Shown here piece after piece: positions 12,301-23,251 of a DNA stretch of 64,000 nt. The notes under the pieces were generated by a model. It was given only the letters and a program-made list of their open reading frames with translations. It was not told the origin of the DNA and ran no database searches. Where the stretch lies: NCBI GenBank assembly GCA_030063045.1, contig JAQSEB010000010.1, positions 1,543,501 through 1,607,500 of the forward strand. Direction: 5' to 3'. The stretch's first letter is position 1. Every line of letters starts with the position of its first letter. The translations under genes and the position numbers were made by a program. This stretch comes from Pratylenchus scribneri. Lineage: Eukaryota > Nematoda > Chromadorea > Rhabditida > Pratylenchidae.

Positions 12301-15300
12301 TGGTGCCTATTTTAGGCTTTTTTTCCGTAAAATTTGTCTTAAAAAATTTTGGAACCTCAAAAAAATAAATAATTTTTTGGTTTTATTGCATTTTTCTAAT
12401 GAAATTTCCCTAAAAAGTGCCAAAATAGGCAAAATTGTCAAAAAAAATTATATCAAAAATACGAAATAAATGCCCAAAACATTATTTATTTGCTTTTTTT
12501 TTAATCAAATCTCAAACAAAAAAGTGGTCAAAATTTAAAAATCTGCTTCATAATTCAATTTTATTCCCTTTGTCATTTTAGGCACTTTCCCTCTTCTTTT
12601 GCTCCCGTCAAAATGCTCCATTCATTGTTTTGTTGGCCATTGACCCGAACATTGTCATCTCAACAATCCATCAAAATCGTACCTCGGCTGGACCGGAGGA
12701 TGAAATCACTGGCCGGGATTATTTGAAGAACATTGTCACAATGTAAATTTTTATTTAATTAAATATTATAATTTATAAATAAATAGATGGGAAAATGTCT
12801 TTTTTTTTTTACTAGAATTTAATTTATAATTAATAAGCACTTAACAAATTTTTTTTGCTTGGTTCTAACATAAAATAAGCGAGTTTTAAATTGCTTATTT
12901 TTGCCCATTTTTAGAGATTTTTCGGCAAAAATATAGGCTATCTTGATAACGAGAATGGAAATTGGCCATTTTTTAGCCTTCAAAAATATTACTTAATTAA
13001 AATTTGTAAATTTTTCAACTGAAAGCTTTAGCCGATTGGCGAAGAGGGTGGTATTTTTAGTCACTGAGGTCGACGGTTCGAATCCCACTCCCTCCAAAAA
13101 TTTTTTTGGTCGAAAATGTTTATTTTAATACTTAAATATGGTTAAAAAGGGTTCAAAAATATTTAAAAAATTTAAATTTTATACACCTATTTCATTATTT
13201 TTAAATGCCCAACTATTTTATTCCATATCTAAGCGGTCAAAAAGGTAAAAAAAATGCCTATTTTGTGCCTATTTCACTAATTATAAATCCCAATTTTTTC
13301 ACAGGCCCTTCTTCCTCGACCACATTGTCGCATTGAGGAAAATGCGCAGTCAACAAAATTCGAAAAAATACACAATTGGCGGCGGTGGCTCAAACAATTT
13401 GAATTCGAATGCACCAACGGCCGCATTGAAGGAACGAATTCGCAGTGAAACGTTCAAAGGATCCCGGCTTTCGCTGCGTGCCACGGATAGAGTGGATTCC
13501 ACCGGAGGAGGTGGAGGTGGCGGAATTACAAATACCAGTGAAATTGGCCATCTCTTCCCATCATTCGACCTATTTGTGAACATCAATCCGCGAACGCTCC
13601 GGCGAATTGTGAACAGCATTGCGCTGACCGGGCGATTGTTGAGGGCATTCGAAGTGGAATTCAGTTGGTGGCAAATTTATGCATGGTAAAAATAATAATT
13701 ATAATTATTAATTTGGGAAGGGGTTTTTGGGTCACAAAAATAGCTAAATAGGTGTCTGTCAAGATTTAGAGATTTGGCAAAAAATGTTTCAAAAACCTCA
13801 AAAAGCAGTAATTTTTGGCTTTTTATTACATTTTTCTAGAAATAATTATTATTAATATTAATTAGGAAATGGATTTTTAAGTCAAAAATAGCAAAAATAG
13901 GTGTCGGTTTTTTGCAAAATTTGTCAAAAAATTAATTTTGGGAACCTCAAAATATTTAATTTTTAACTTTTTATTACATTTTTTAATGCAATTTTTCCTC
14001 AAAAATGGTGCCAAAATTGGTAATTTTTAGTTATTTTTTAACATTTTTCTAATGAAATTTCCCTCAAAAAGTGCCAAAATAGGTAGAAAATTATACTAAA
14101 AATTGTAAAATAAATGTTTAAAAAACATTATTTATTTATATACTTTTCTCATCAAATCTTCCCCCCTAATATTAATTTTTTGAAAAAAATTATTAATTTA
14201 AAATTAAAAATTCAGGGTCAGTCTCATCGAACAATGGCCTTGGTAAGTATTATTTTGCCATAAATTAAATTTAATTTTTATTGTCCATTCAGGCGAATGT
14301 GCTGGCTAATTGATGTGGCTTGCAGTCTGCAAGACGACTCTTTGTCCCTTCACGAATTGTACAATCAATTGAAGGGCAAAATCACTCTCCGAGAAGGAAT
14401 GGAGGATTTGGACCGGAATAGTCCCGAATTTGAGAATAGTGAGTTTTGGGGGGAATTTTTGGGTATATTTTTTGGCTCTAATTGTGGTATTTTCCACTAG
14501 AAATATCTTATAGAATGTATAAAAGTGACATAGAAGTAGAAATCAAGCCAGAAAAAATACCTTCCTCGGAGCGGGTTCGAACCCGAGACCCCCAAAGCCC
14601 AAATTTTGCAAAAGTGAATGGTCCTCTCCCTCTGGGTCGAAAAAATTTGGAAAATTTTTTTTTTGGTATTTTAAAAACCCTCGGCTAATTCTTATGCCCA
14701 GCCCAAACCCTAGGCTACGAAAGCCAAAACATAAAATTTAATTATTTTTTATTTTTCAGCATTCCGAAAATTATGCGCCTCCAAAAATGGGCTAATCACC
14801 GTTGGCCATGCAAAATCATTCACTCCATGCACCTCAAATTTGGACCCATATTTGCGGAGATTGGTCCGGGAACAGCGGGGCGGTGAACCGTTGATTGATC
14901 TAGCCGAAACAGTGGAGGAAGGGGACGGAGATGAACAGCAACAACTGAACAAAGATCCATTTGGACCGTTGAAGGAAATGCTAGGCCCAGAGGCTGAATT
15001 CCTTTTCGACGACCCAATGGTTTGGGCCGCAGTGCAAAAACCACTGCCAAAAATGTCAATTGATGAAATTGTTTCGCTGGTGAAGAGGTTGAACATTTCT
15101 AAGGTAGGTTTTTTGGGTGGGAGAATTAATTAAATTTGAATCGATTTTTAAGGATAAAATTGAGTTGGTCAGCCAAATACTTTGCCAAAATAATTTGAAT
15201 GGATTGGCTTTGTATTCTTGCGATTTGATGGAACTTCGAAATATTTTAAAGGTAATTTTTAATTTTATTAATTTTTTTTAATAGTAATTTAATATTTTAT

Positions 15301-15770
15301 TTTTGAAAATTATTTTTTAATAGTAATTTAATTTTATTTTTTATAAATTATTTTTTCAAATTTAATTTTCTTTTCCACATTTCTAGGTGCCACTTGGTGA
15401 TTGGACCTTAATTCAATTGTTCATTGAGAAAATGCGCAAATGGAAGCCATTTATTACGCAGTCAATTGTGGCCGCCACCTCTCATCAAGGAGGGAATGAA
15501 AATACAAAATGCGGGGCGGGATCAATCACCCATTTGGAATGCCGAAACCCCTCAATCAACGAACGGCCGACTCCATTGAGAAGCATTCTAGAGGAGGACG
15601 GGAACACATCAAGTCCGGCGCCATGTTCTTCTGGGGAAAAAGAGAAGCGGAGTCCGGCAGAGGACAGTAAAGAAGACAAAGATGAGGAAGATACGAACAG
15701 TTTGGCATCGGTGGCCGGTTCCGAACACTCCTTGCTGCTCAGAAAATCGTCATCACCACCAGAAACATGA
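6323..15770 (+). CDS. kidins220: Kidins220/ARMS orthologue: ankyrin-repeat KAP-family P-loop NTPase scaffold
   Basis: Large gene of roughly 25 exons. After a short acidic start (ATG 6323) come about ten ankyrin repeats (e.g. [20 protein letters not shown] at 6.64 kb, GDTALIRAV at 8.55 kb). A KAP NTPase domain follows, with Walker [12 protein letters not shown] at 9.61 kb and a Walker-B-like VVMVDGLDS at 12.2 kb. Four hydrophobic segments interrupt the KAP domain (two at 10.2-10.4 kb, two at 11.7-11.85 kb), as in Kidins220. The C-terminal part has a SAM-like helical module near 15.05-15.45 kb, then a Ser/Glu-rich tail ending SSSPPET. In vertebrates Kidins220 is a plasma-membrane scaffold for neurotrophin and other receptors. 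The long vertebrate C-terminal tail appears to be missing. Many introns carry SINE and AT-rich repeat insertions. Confidence 0.9.
7365..7565. repeat. MITE-like inverted-repeat element in Kidins220 intron
   Basis: The outer ends carry 'ctatacccattcgatagatctcatcaagacgcg' in one orientation and 'gatgagatctatctattggaatatggtttgg' in the other. These form an inverted repeat around a 'ttttggttcaaaacctattttaaaattggttt' centre. The same family occurs at 16.7, 23.6 and 53.7 kb. Confidence 0.7.
7968..8260 (+). repeat. Two tandem tRNA-derived SINE copies
   Basis: The copy at about 7968-8110 keeps both internal promoter-like boxes in tRNA order: A-box-like TTAGCTGAATGGGTTA, then B box GGGTTCGAATCCGCT. 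The second copy (about 8130-8260) has the B-box part (GTCTCGGGTTCGAATCCACC). Both lie in one Kidins220 intron. Confidence 0.75.
8730..9100. repeat. Head-to-head pair of SINE copies
   Basis: A minus-orientation copy (B box at about 8803-8820, GCGGATTCGAACTCGAGACC) is followed by a plus-orientation copy (B box at about 8983-9003, GTCTCGGGTTCGAATCCGCT). Together they form an imperfect inverted repeat of more than 300 bp in a Kidins220 intron. Confidence 0.75.
10470..10775 (-). repeat. Two tandem SINE copies in Kidins220 intron
   Basis: B-box arms at about 10550-10570 (GCGGATTCGAATCCGAGACC) and 10707-10725 (GGATTCGAACCTGAGACCCC). Each is followed by the family's 'aaattttgcaaaagtgaag' block. Confidence 0.75.
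11095..11565. repeat. AT-rich intronic repeat (GGGAAAATTTCATTAAAAAATG family)
   Basis: The intron contains 'gatctattttg...gggaagatttcattaaaaaatgcaataaaaacc' and 'ccgaaaccaattttttggcaaattt'. The same ordered phrases fill introns at 12.3, 13.7, 24.3, 26.5, 47.7 and 55.6 kb and an intergenic stretch at 27.5 kb, so this is a dispersed family. Confidence 0.6.
12280..12585. repeat. AT-rich intronic repeat, same family as 11.1 kb
   Basis: Shares 'gcatttttctaatgaaatttccctaaaaagtgccaaaatagg' and 'aaataaatgcccaaaacattatttattt' with the copies at 14.05 and 24.43 kb. Lies within a Kidins220 intron, in the orientation opposite to the 11.1-kb copy. Confidence 0.6.
13025..13100 (+). repeat. tRNA-like fragment (probable SINE head, not a tRNA gene)
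   Basis: TTAGCCGATTGGCGAAGAGG resembles an A box, and ACGGTTCGAATCCCACTCCC has a perfect B-box core. I could not fold a complete cloverleaf with a matching acceptor stem, so this is not called as tRNA. Confidence 0.5.
13725..14200. repeat. AT-rich intronic repeat, tandem copies
   Basis: Two or three adjacent copies of the 11.1/12.3-kb family. Marker phrases 'cattttttaatgcaatttttcctcaaaaatggtgcc' and 'aacatttttctaatgaaatttccctcaaaaagtgcc' recur about 70-100 bp apart. Confidence 0.6.
14490..14650 (-). repeat. tRNA-derived SINE copy
   Basis: Near-complete copy in a Kidins220 intron. It has GAATGTATAAAAGTGAC, AAAAAATACCTTCCTCGGAG and the 14-bp palindrome CGGGTTCGAACCCG followed by AGACCCCC. Confidence 0.8.
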
Positions 15771-16254
15771 GAAGAGCTTACTTATTAAATACACTAATCG
15801 ATCTTTATAATCTAGTCAATATTAAAATTTTTTTTGTCAAATTTATTAATATTTTTATTTGTGAATTTTATTTAACTTCCTGAATAAATTTTAATTAAAT
15901 CATTCCAATATTTTTTTTTTGTCTGCAATTAGTATTTTCCCATAAATTAGTTCAAAAAAAGATTCTCCTTTGCGCGGGATCGAACTTTAATCGAAATGGG
16001 AAAAAATCATGGACGTTAACCCACTACACTAAAGTTCACTTGTCGATTTCCCTTAAAAATATTTTTGTAAATCCAATATTCTTCGCCTCATCACAACCTC
16101 AATCTCGACATTATGCTTTAAGTTTTCTCTTCTTTATTTATAATTCCATAACGACGAAGATTAGATTTTTTTTTATTTATAAGCATTAGTTCAACAAATA
16201 ACAAAATGTAAAAAAACAACAAAAAATAACAATTAAAAAATAATCCAAAAAATT
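15771..16254. other. Convergent 3' intergenic region with tRNA-like fragment
   Basis: Separates the 3' ends of Kidins220 (+) and PWP2 (-). At about 15965-16045, read on the minus strand, TTTAGTGTAGTGGGTTAACG (A-box-like) and AAGTTCGATCCCGCGC (B-box-like) are about 25 bp apart. Without a matching acceptor stem I regard this as a tRNA-derived fragment. The rest is AT-rich with AATAAA-type polyadenylation signals. Confidence 0.5.
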
Positions 16255-19200
16255 TCACAATTCAATTTTGGACATCTTTCTTGCCATCAAAATATACTCC
16301 AATGAATGCACATTTTGTTCACACCTTTAAAAATAATAAATGATAAGTCAAAAAATAAAATAAAAAACAAACATATTCATCAATAAGCTTTGTTGGGCCG
16401 AAAGAATTTGTTGAATTGCCGTTATGGTCGGCTTATTCTGCTCCAATGTCCTCTTGAAATCCACTCCATAAACGTAGAGAAGTTCTTTGACAAGGAGGAG
16501 GTAGAAATGAAAATGTTTTGTTGGAGTTGGCCCCGACTGATTTTCGGCAATCCAGGCCAACAAACGTTCGGCATAGTCAAAGCCCAATTCACCAATGATT
16601 GTTGATACTAAAAATTAATTTGTAAATTTTATTGGATAGTATATTTAATTTGTTGAAAAAAAATTATTGAAAATATAGAAAAGATCTTAGGGTTCAAAGG
16701 TTTGTCCTAGAACCCAAAACCATATACCCAATCGATAGATCTTATAAAGCCGTAATGATGATTGGTATATATTTTTGCATTGTTTTGGTCAAAAATTAAG
16801 GGTTTTAAACCGTTTAAACCATCCTATGATTTTTGGTTCAAAACTAATTTAAAATTGATTAAACCTAAGTCGGTTCAAAAACAAAAAAAAAATCATTTGC
16901 CGCTACCAGGTATCGAGCCGTCGACCCAAGGACAAACCGGCGGGTGATCTAACCAACTGAGTTACTTAGTACCCGTCTCGGGTTGAACAAAAAATGATTA
17001 TTAAATGATGAGACTTGAACCATCGTACCCTTAAAATCTTTCCAACATTTTAATATTTTTTTGACTATTTTAAATATTTTCCATTATTAAAATATTTTTT
17101 TAAATAATAAAATTTGTATAAATTCCTCACATTGTTCCACCGGAAGCGATTCGATCACTTTTTTGATTAAATTGCTCTCATTGAGTCGAAGTGCATAAGT
17201 CAATGCCTTTAGGCATTCTCCGCTCCGCAAACATCGAAACACTTGGTCCGGTGTGATGTTCAGCTCCAGTTGGAATGGATCAAAGCGCCGGATGCGGGTA
17301 AGTGTGAAAATGTGGACGCCTTCGGGCGAAACAATGGCAAAGTCTTGTCCTAAAAATATTCAAAATTAATTTACAATTTAATGGACTTAATCGGTTACCC
17401 GGGCTTTTTAAAATTTTATTTTTGTTTTTCATATTAATTGTAAAACGATAAAAAAAAATATTCTTTTAACGCATAAATTCTTGACCAAAAATTGGAAGAA
17501 AGGGTAATTTTGAGGAAGCAAAAAATCTACACTCGGATTCTCGGATATAATCGTTAAGTACCCTTTTTTGTATATTTCAAATAATTTTTATAAAAAAATG
17601 TTTCCCTGGGGGCATTTTTTTTCCTATTTATATTTATTTCACAGTGCGGAGTATTTTGTTAAAATTTTCGTCGGCGACTCTAAAATTGAAAAATGGGTTT
17701 TTCGTTTAAAAACTCTTTACTTATCTATTTATGATAAAAAATCTTATTTAATAATAACTAATTTTAAATCATTTTAAATTCGCTTAAAAGAAAAATCCAT
17801 TATTTTTGACTTCCAAAATCTTTATTTCGATAATTCTAATTTATTTAAAAAAATCTTTAAAATATGGACCTGTTGGAGAATATGCAATTTTGGAGACCGC
17901 AACAATTGGTTTTATTGCCCTCTCGCCCAGGTCGGTGTGTTTTGTGCCTGGCAATCGGATTTTCTTCTCCGGATTTCGTTCCTCCTCTTCAGAATCGCTC
18001 AAATCGAACAAATCCAAATTGCCAAATTCCGTCACTTTTCGAAAATCCACATCCAACTTTAAAAGAAAATATTTTAAAATTTAATTTTTTCAGCCACTGG
18101 TTAGGACTTCTTTTGTTCGAATTACTGTATTTCCTCCAGAAATATACTGTAGAATGGATAAAAATGCATAAAATTGGCAAACAAGCTAGAGAAAAAATAC
18201 CTTCCTCGGAGCGTACTTGCCGGTACCAGCCTACTCGGTATTCGGTACCGGTACTGGGTTTAGGGTCGGTACCCGGTACCGGTACTCGGCACCGGTCGGT
18301 ACCGGTACTAGTCGGTACTGGAGAAAAAATGGTAAAAAATCATAAAAATTTTTAAAAAATCAATTTTTTTTCTTTCAAAAATCAAAAATTTTTGATACAG
18401 AGAAATAAAAAATAGTTTCATAAAAGATTTAAATTTGACTGAAATTTTCATTTTAAAGAAAAAAATTTAAAAAAAAAATAAAAATTTGGCCAAAAATGCC
18501 ATTTTAGGGGGTGCTTGTCAGTACCGACTAGTACCGAGTTGAAAAAACGGTACCGGTAGTACCGATGTCGGTACCGGTACTGGCAAAATCGGTACCGGTA
18601 CTGGCCAAAGGCCGGTACTTCGGTACCAGTACCGACCGGTACTGCGGTACCGCTGAACCCTAGTTCGAACCCGAGACCCCCAAATTTTTCAAATGTAAAG
18701 GGTTACCACCTCGGCCAAAAATTCCCAAATTTTTTTGATAATTAACTTCTAGCCAATCTAAACCTAGTAATTTTTCAGATTTCATGAAATCATTTTTTCG
18801 TTATGTACTTTTTATCACTTTAATTCATTTTTTGGATAAATTCTACTGTACATTTTTGGTCAAAATACAGTAATCCAAGCACAAAAAATTGGTCCAAAAT
18901 GCGTCCAAAATAATAGTTTATATGCTTACCGCCGTTCCATCCAAACTCAAATTGTGGCTCAGTTTGAATGTGCGCACCCGGATACGGTCGACCACACTGT
19001 ACAGGCAAAATGTGTTCGACTGGCCGCCGGCCAACAAAAATTGTCCATTCGGTGAAAATGAAATGCAAGTGAATGTTCTAAATGCATAAAATTGATTAAT
19101 TAAAATATTTTTGAAATTGAACTTGTTCTTTTCCAGTGTCGTCTTTTTAATTTTATCCAATCGGCCTCGGCCAACATCAATGTCCAGTTTTGTTTCAATT

Positions 19201-22200
19201 GAGCCAATTTGTTGGCTATTTCGTGTGTCGAACAAATTTATGCAAGAATCGAAACAGAGGACAGCCAAAAGTGAGCCGGTTGGACTAAAAATTTGTTCAG
19301 TAAATTTTAAATATTTTTAAAAATTATTTATTTAAAAATTGAAAACCTATATTTCACATCCAAGCATTCTTCGAGCATTTGCACTGTTTCAAGGCAGCTT
19401 CCCTCCAAAATATTCCAAAATTTGAGTGTTTTGTCGCGTGAAACCGAGCACAGGGTATTGTCGAATGTGGCCAGGCCGGTGATAATGCTGGAATGGCCGG
19501 TCAGTGTTTCCAGCAATTGGCTCGTTTCCAATGCCTACCCGAAAAATATTTTGTCATTATTAAAAATGTGCAAAACAAACCCAAATGTATATTTCAAATT
19601 GGTCACGGCTTGCGGCCATCACAATGTCGCCGGATGTGTCGGCGCATAACAAATTCAGCTGGGTTTGTTTTGGAGCCACCAGCGTTCGAAAGTTTCGATA
19701 TCTGCATAAATTTTAAATTAATTTTTATTTAATTTTAATTAAATTTTTGAACAATTAAAAATAAATTTAATTAAATTATTAAACCAGTTTTTTCTACTTT
19801 GCTTTAATTTTGTACCAAAAAAAATTCCCATTACCAGAGTAATTGAACTTTCGATCCTAAGTCCGATTTTCCATACACCAAAACAAGGAACATACCAATG
19901 CGCTAATGGGTCATGATGGTCTGTCTTCAAAAGTTTCCCTATGGTCATTAATAATGAGATAAGGGAAAAATCCCACCAAATTTGACCAACACAAAATAGG
20001 AAAGGGTACAAACCCGAATTATTGTTTTTATTTATTTTTATTATTAAAATAAAACCTTTTCAAATCATGCGCCCGAATTGAGCCTTCCATTGAGGCCGAC
20101 AGCACAGCTTTGCCGGACTGAGTGAAGCACAGGTCAGTGACACCACTCTCGTGCTCGCTGAATGTGACCAAACATAGGGAAGTGTTGCATTTCCACAATT
20201 TGACATTAAAAAATTATTTTCATTAATCCAATTTACAAAAAGATTTATCAAAAAAATTATTTTGAAAATTTTTGATCCAGAGAAGGGACCTTAACTTTTG
20301 AAAAATTTAGGTCTCGGGTTCGAATTCGCTCAGAGGTAGGATTTTTTTGGATTTATTTTCATTTTTATGCAATTTTACACCTTCTAACGTACATTTTTAT
20401 AAGCCATACCAAAAAAATTTTCTAACCAAAGACGGGACCTTTCATTTCCGAAAAATTTAGGTCTCGGGTTCGAATCCGCCCCGAGGTAGGTATTTTTTTC
20501 TGGTTTGGTTGCCACTTTATACATTAATATATTAGCCGAAATAGAGTAATTAGAACCAAAATTGAGCTGGAAAACAATCAAAAACAAATCAAAAATTTAC
20601 TTTCCCATCCTCCGCCCCGGTAGCCAGCAATGAACCATCCGGCGAATATGCCGCCCCCGTGATTGTTTGACTGTGGCTTTGTTGCTGAAGAATGTAGGAT
20701 TCACTTTGCCATTCCCAAACCATCAATTTGGCTTCACTTTCTTGGCCACAGCCAATTGCTAGCCAATCCCCATTTCCATTTATGTCGATGCTGGTTATTC
20801 TCTCCTCGCCCGCTCTTTAATTTAAATTAATTAAAATTAAATAAATAATTAATTAAATTAACCGGAAATTTTGAATAAGCTTAAATTCGTCCAGCTCAAA
20901 TATGCAAAATGCGCCATTCGTGTAGGCAGTGACCAACAATTTTTTGCCCTTATTTATTGTGGAGGCCGAAATTTGAATGAATGGTTCGAAGTTTTTACAA
21001 AGATTTTCTCTGCCAAAATTTAATTGAATCCAATTTTACTAATTAGTTTAACCTTTTTATCTTGATAAATGCGAGTCTTTTCAATTCATTTGAAAGAATT
21101 TCCGGTTGTTTTGATGCTTTTTTGCGCCGAATCAATTGATTTGCTTTCAGCGAACTTTGCCAAACACTCAATTTGCCACATTTGTCAATGCAAAGCAACT
21201 TTAATTAATTATCGATTAATAATTATTTGTAAAATTTTTTTGAGAATTTTCGGCCAAAAAAGGTGCCCTTCACTTGTATAAATTTAGGTCTCTTTTATCA
21301 AGTCCGTAACCGTTTTGCAAAAAAAATATTTTTCAGGCTTTATTCCCATTTTTGCGCACTTTTATATTTTCTACAGTCACGGTTATTAAATTTTGCAAGT
21401 TTTTGTTCCAAAGAAGAGACCATCCACTTTTAAAAATTTAGGTCTCGGGTTTGAATCCGCTCATAGGATGGTATTTTTTCTAGACTTGTTTTTTCAGTTT
21501 TATGCGATTTAATACATTCTAAAGGACATTTATAGTCGAAATACGTTGTCTAGAAATGATTAGGAATGCGTTTAGTGTTACAAAAAAAAATAATTTATTT
21601 TCCTCCTTACTCCATAATCCTCGTCAATGAACCAAACATTGTTGATGGGCGCAGAGTGGCCAAATGTGAAAACGCCAACATTCAAGAATGCCAATTTTTC
21701 GGCCGAAAACACTTTCACAACGCGATTTTCACCGCCAGCGACCACCAAACTAAGATAAATTGAGATATTAATTGCGAATAAATTAAACCTTCCATCGAAT
21801 GACCAATCAAGGGAATTGACATTTTCTGTTGAATGCTTGAAATGGTTGACCAACAAGAATGGGAAGAACGATTGTGAAATTAGCTGGCCAATTGCATAAA
21901 TTTTGATATGACCATCGGTGGCAATTGCAATAAACCTTGAGATTTTATATAAATTAATTAATCACTTATCGGAAAAACTTTGAATCAGGTGAAAAAGCCA
22001 ATGCCCGCACTTTGCTCCTCGTTGAAAAACTGTGCAATATGATGTCATTGTTGAGGTTAACAAAATGGCAACAAGCATCTTCAAATAAACCAGCATTATT
22101 TACCATTTTGATAAGCTTACTTTCATCGGCGATAAATGCATGCGTTCCGGTGTTGTTTATGGCAAAATTGCAAATGTTGTAGGCCAATTCAAAGTCGGAA

Positions 22201-22436
22201 GTGTGCGATAAATTCCTGGAATATATTTATTAATATTAATTGAATGGCTTTAAACGTTTAAAACCTTTTTAGATCAATCGATTTTAGCCGATTCCCAATT
22301 GAACAAAGAATTGAAAAGGCATTTGGCATAAATCGCACGGGTCCGTTTTTATAATTCTTGCCAATTATATCGGATAACTATAAATTTTTTATGTAAAAGA
22401 ATGTAAATGAAATTTTACCTGATAGTTTGTAATCAT
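16255..22436 (-). CDS. pwp2: PWP2, WD40 subunit of the UTP-B / U3 small-subunit processome
   Basis: Many-exon gene; ATG at 22436 and stop at 16255-16257. The start (MITNYQ, then LSDIIGKNYKNGPVRFMPNA) aligns with the PWP2 N-terminus. Successive exons give WD40 repeats across two propellers (SYNICNFAINNTGTHAFIADE-type blades at 22.1 kb, CSVSRDKTLKFWNILEGSC at 19.4 kb, FSPNGQFLLAGGQSNTFCLY at 19.0 kb). VTEFGNLDLFDLSDSEEEE (18.0 kb) and LPGTKHTDLGERAIKP match the PWP2 linker before the helical Utp12-type domain. The C-terminal helical part (GFDYAERLLAWIAENQSG, 16.5 kb) ends in a short exon (MARKMSKIEL). In other eukaryotes PWP2 acts in the nucleolus in early 18S rRNA processing. Introns carry several SINE copies and one nested insertion. 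Confidence 0.9.
16685..16990. repeat. MITE-like element carrying a tRNA-like segment
   Basis: The left part has 'ccatatacccaatcgatagatctta' and 'gattggtatat', shared with the 7.4/23.6/53.7-kb elements, followed by 'aaaccgtttaaaccatcctatgatttttggttcaaaac'. About 16900-16975, read on the minus strand, is tRNA-like: TAACTCAGTTGGTTAGATCA, then GGTCGACGGCTCGATACC. The acceptor ends do not pair well, so it is a tRNA-derived piece. Lies in a PWP2 intron. Confidence 0.65.
18110..18730 (-). repeat. SINE copy split by a GGTACC-palindrome-rich insertion
   Basis: The SINE left part runs from about 18110 (CTGTAGAATGGATAAAAATG ... ACCTTCCTCGGAGC). It resumes at about 18662 with TTCGAACCCGAGACCCCC. The join falls inside the B box. 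The approximately 450-bp insert (about 18214-18662) begins and ends in dense overlapping GGTACC, ACCGGT and CGGTACTGG motifs, with an AT-rich centre. This is a nested insertion in a PWP2 intron. Confidence 0.7.
20260..20565 (+). repeat. Two tandem SINE copies in PWP2 intron
   Basis: B-box parts at about 20310-20335 and 20459-20482 (AGGTCTCGGGTTCGAATCCG). Each is followed by the 'ttttatgcaattttacaccttctaa' or equivalent tail. Confidence 0.75.
21235..21560 (+). repeat. Two tandem SINE copies in PWP2 intron
   Basis: A degenerate copy (AAATTTAGGTCTCTTTTATC at about 21280) is followed by a better one (AGGTCTCGGGTTTGAATCCG at about 21440). The shared tail is 'tatgcgatttaatacattctaaaggacatttatagtcgaaata'. 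Confidence 0.65.
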
Positions 22437-22638
22437 TTCAAGTTATAAATTTTTTGGAGTCGGATATTGAAAATAATGAATCCAGGGAACTCTTTATTGT
22501 TTTTAAAAATAGCAAAAAATATTTTAGACAATAATGAGATGATATATGCTTATTACAAAATTGATAGCATATAATTTAATTCGAATCAAATTTATTCTCA
22601 ATTAACAAAATTGTGCTTTTTAAAATTGCCAACAACGA

Positions 22639-22812
22639 TTAAAAAACATAAGGGTATCCATCATAAATTTTCATCCTTTCATTTTGTGCCAATTCTCTTA
22701 TTACAAATTCCCGATCAAGTGACGCAATTTTCCTGTAAAAATGTGTTTAATTTATTCTTTTATCATTCTATTTAACTAACCGATAATTATATACGCCTTT
22801 AAATCCTCGCAT
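22639..22812 (-). CDS. Possible tiny gene or 3' exons of an unseen gene
   Basis: Two exons with good GT-AG borders (22781-22812 and 22639-22732) join in frame into a 41-residue product: MRGFKGVYNYRKIASLDREF followed by a charged segment ending YDGYPYVF and a stop. The intron is short (48 bp) and AT-rich like its neighbours. The frame could extend upstream through codons for WQKERLQ before a stop. It sits 203 bp upstream of PWP2 on the same strand, an operon-like distance. The product is not recognised. Size and context recall small mitochondrial subunits, but that is a guess. Confidence 0.35.
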
Positions 22813-23251
22813 TTGTAATCTTTCTTTCTGCCATCGAATTTACTCTGAAACAAAAATGGCCATAACTTTTTTATTTTTCGGTTTTATGAGAAACCAATGG
22901 CAGATTCTGACTCCTCTCATCGAGATGCGTCGATCGAGCTATAATTTGACCGAAAAAAAATTTCAAAAATTTTTTGAGTTTCGACCCATAGGGGGGACCC
23001 TTCACTTTTTCAATTTTCAATGAGCCATAACTTTTTTTCTAGACGGCTCCCGCAGGAAATTTTTGCATATTTGAGCTCAGCTCGATGAGAGGAGTCGAAT
23101 GGTATATCACACATGTACACAGCTCGGAGCCCAGATACTATAGTACACCCAATTCAATTAAATATCTAGAAGAAATAAAAAGCTACATATTTTTGCATAA
23201 TTTTTTGTCCAAACCTTCCCATTAATTCCTTAAAATATTTAGCAAAATTTT
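22813..23251. other. Intergenic region with long-armed stem-loop
   Basis: Holds a perfect 16-nt inverted repeat, GACTCCTCTCATCGAG at 22909-22924 and its complement at 23081-23096, separated by 156 bp. 'ccataacttttt' occurs near each arm. No exon of the neighbouring TTC7 gene could be recognised here. Confidence 0.55.

Noticed and set aside
16896..16985. Possible functional tRNA gene (minus strand)
   Set aside because: A- and B-box-like motifs are present but the acceptor stem does not pair and the D arm is weak; the segment lies in a repeated MITE-like element.
17806..18355. Plus-strand frames across 17.8-18.4 kb
   Set aside because: Antisense to a PWP2 exon and then through a SINE and the GGTACC insertion.
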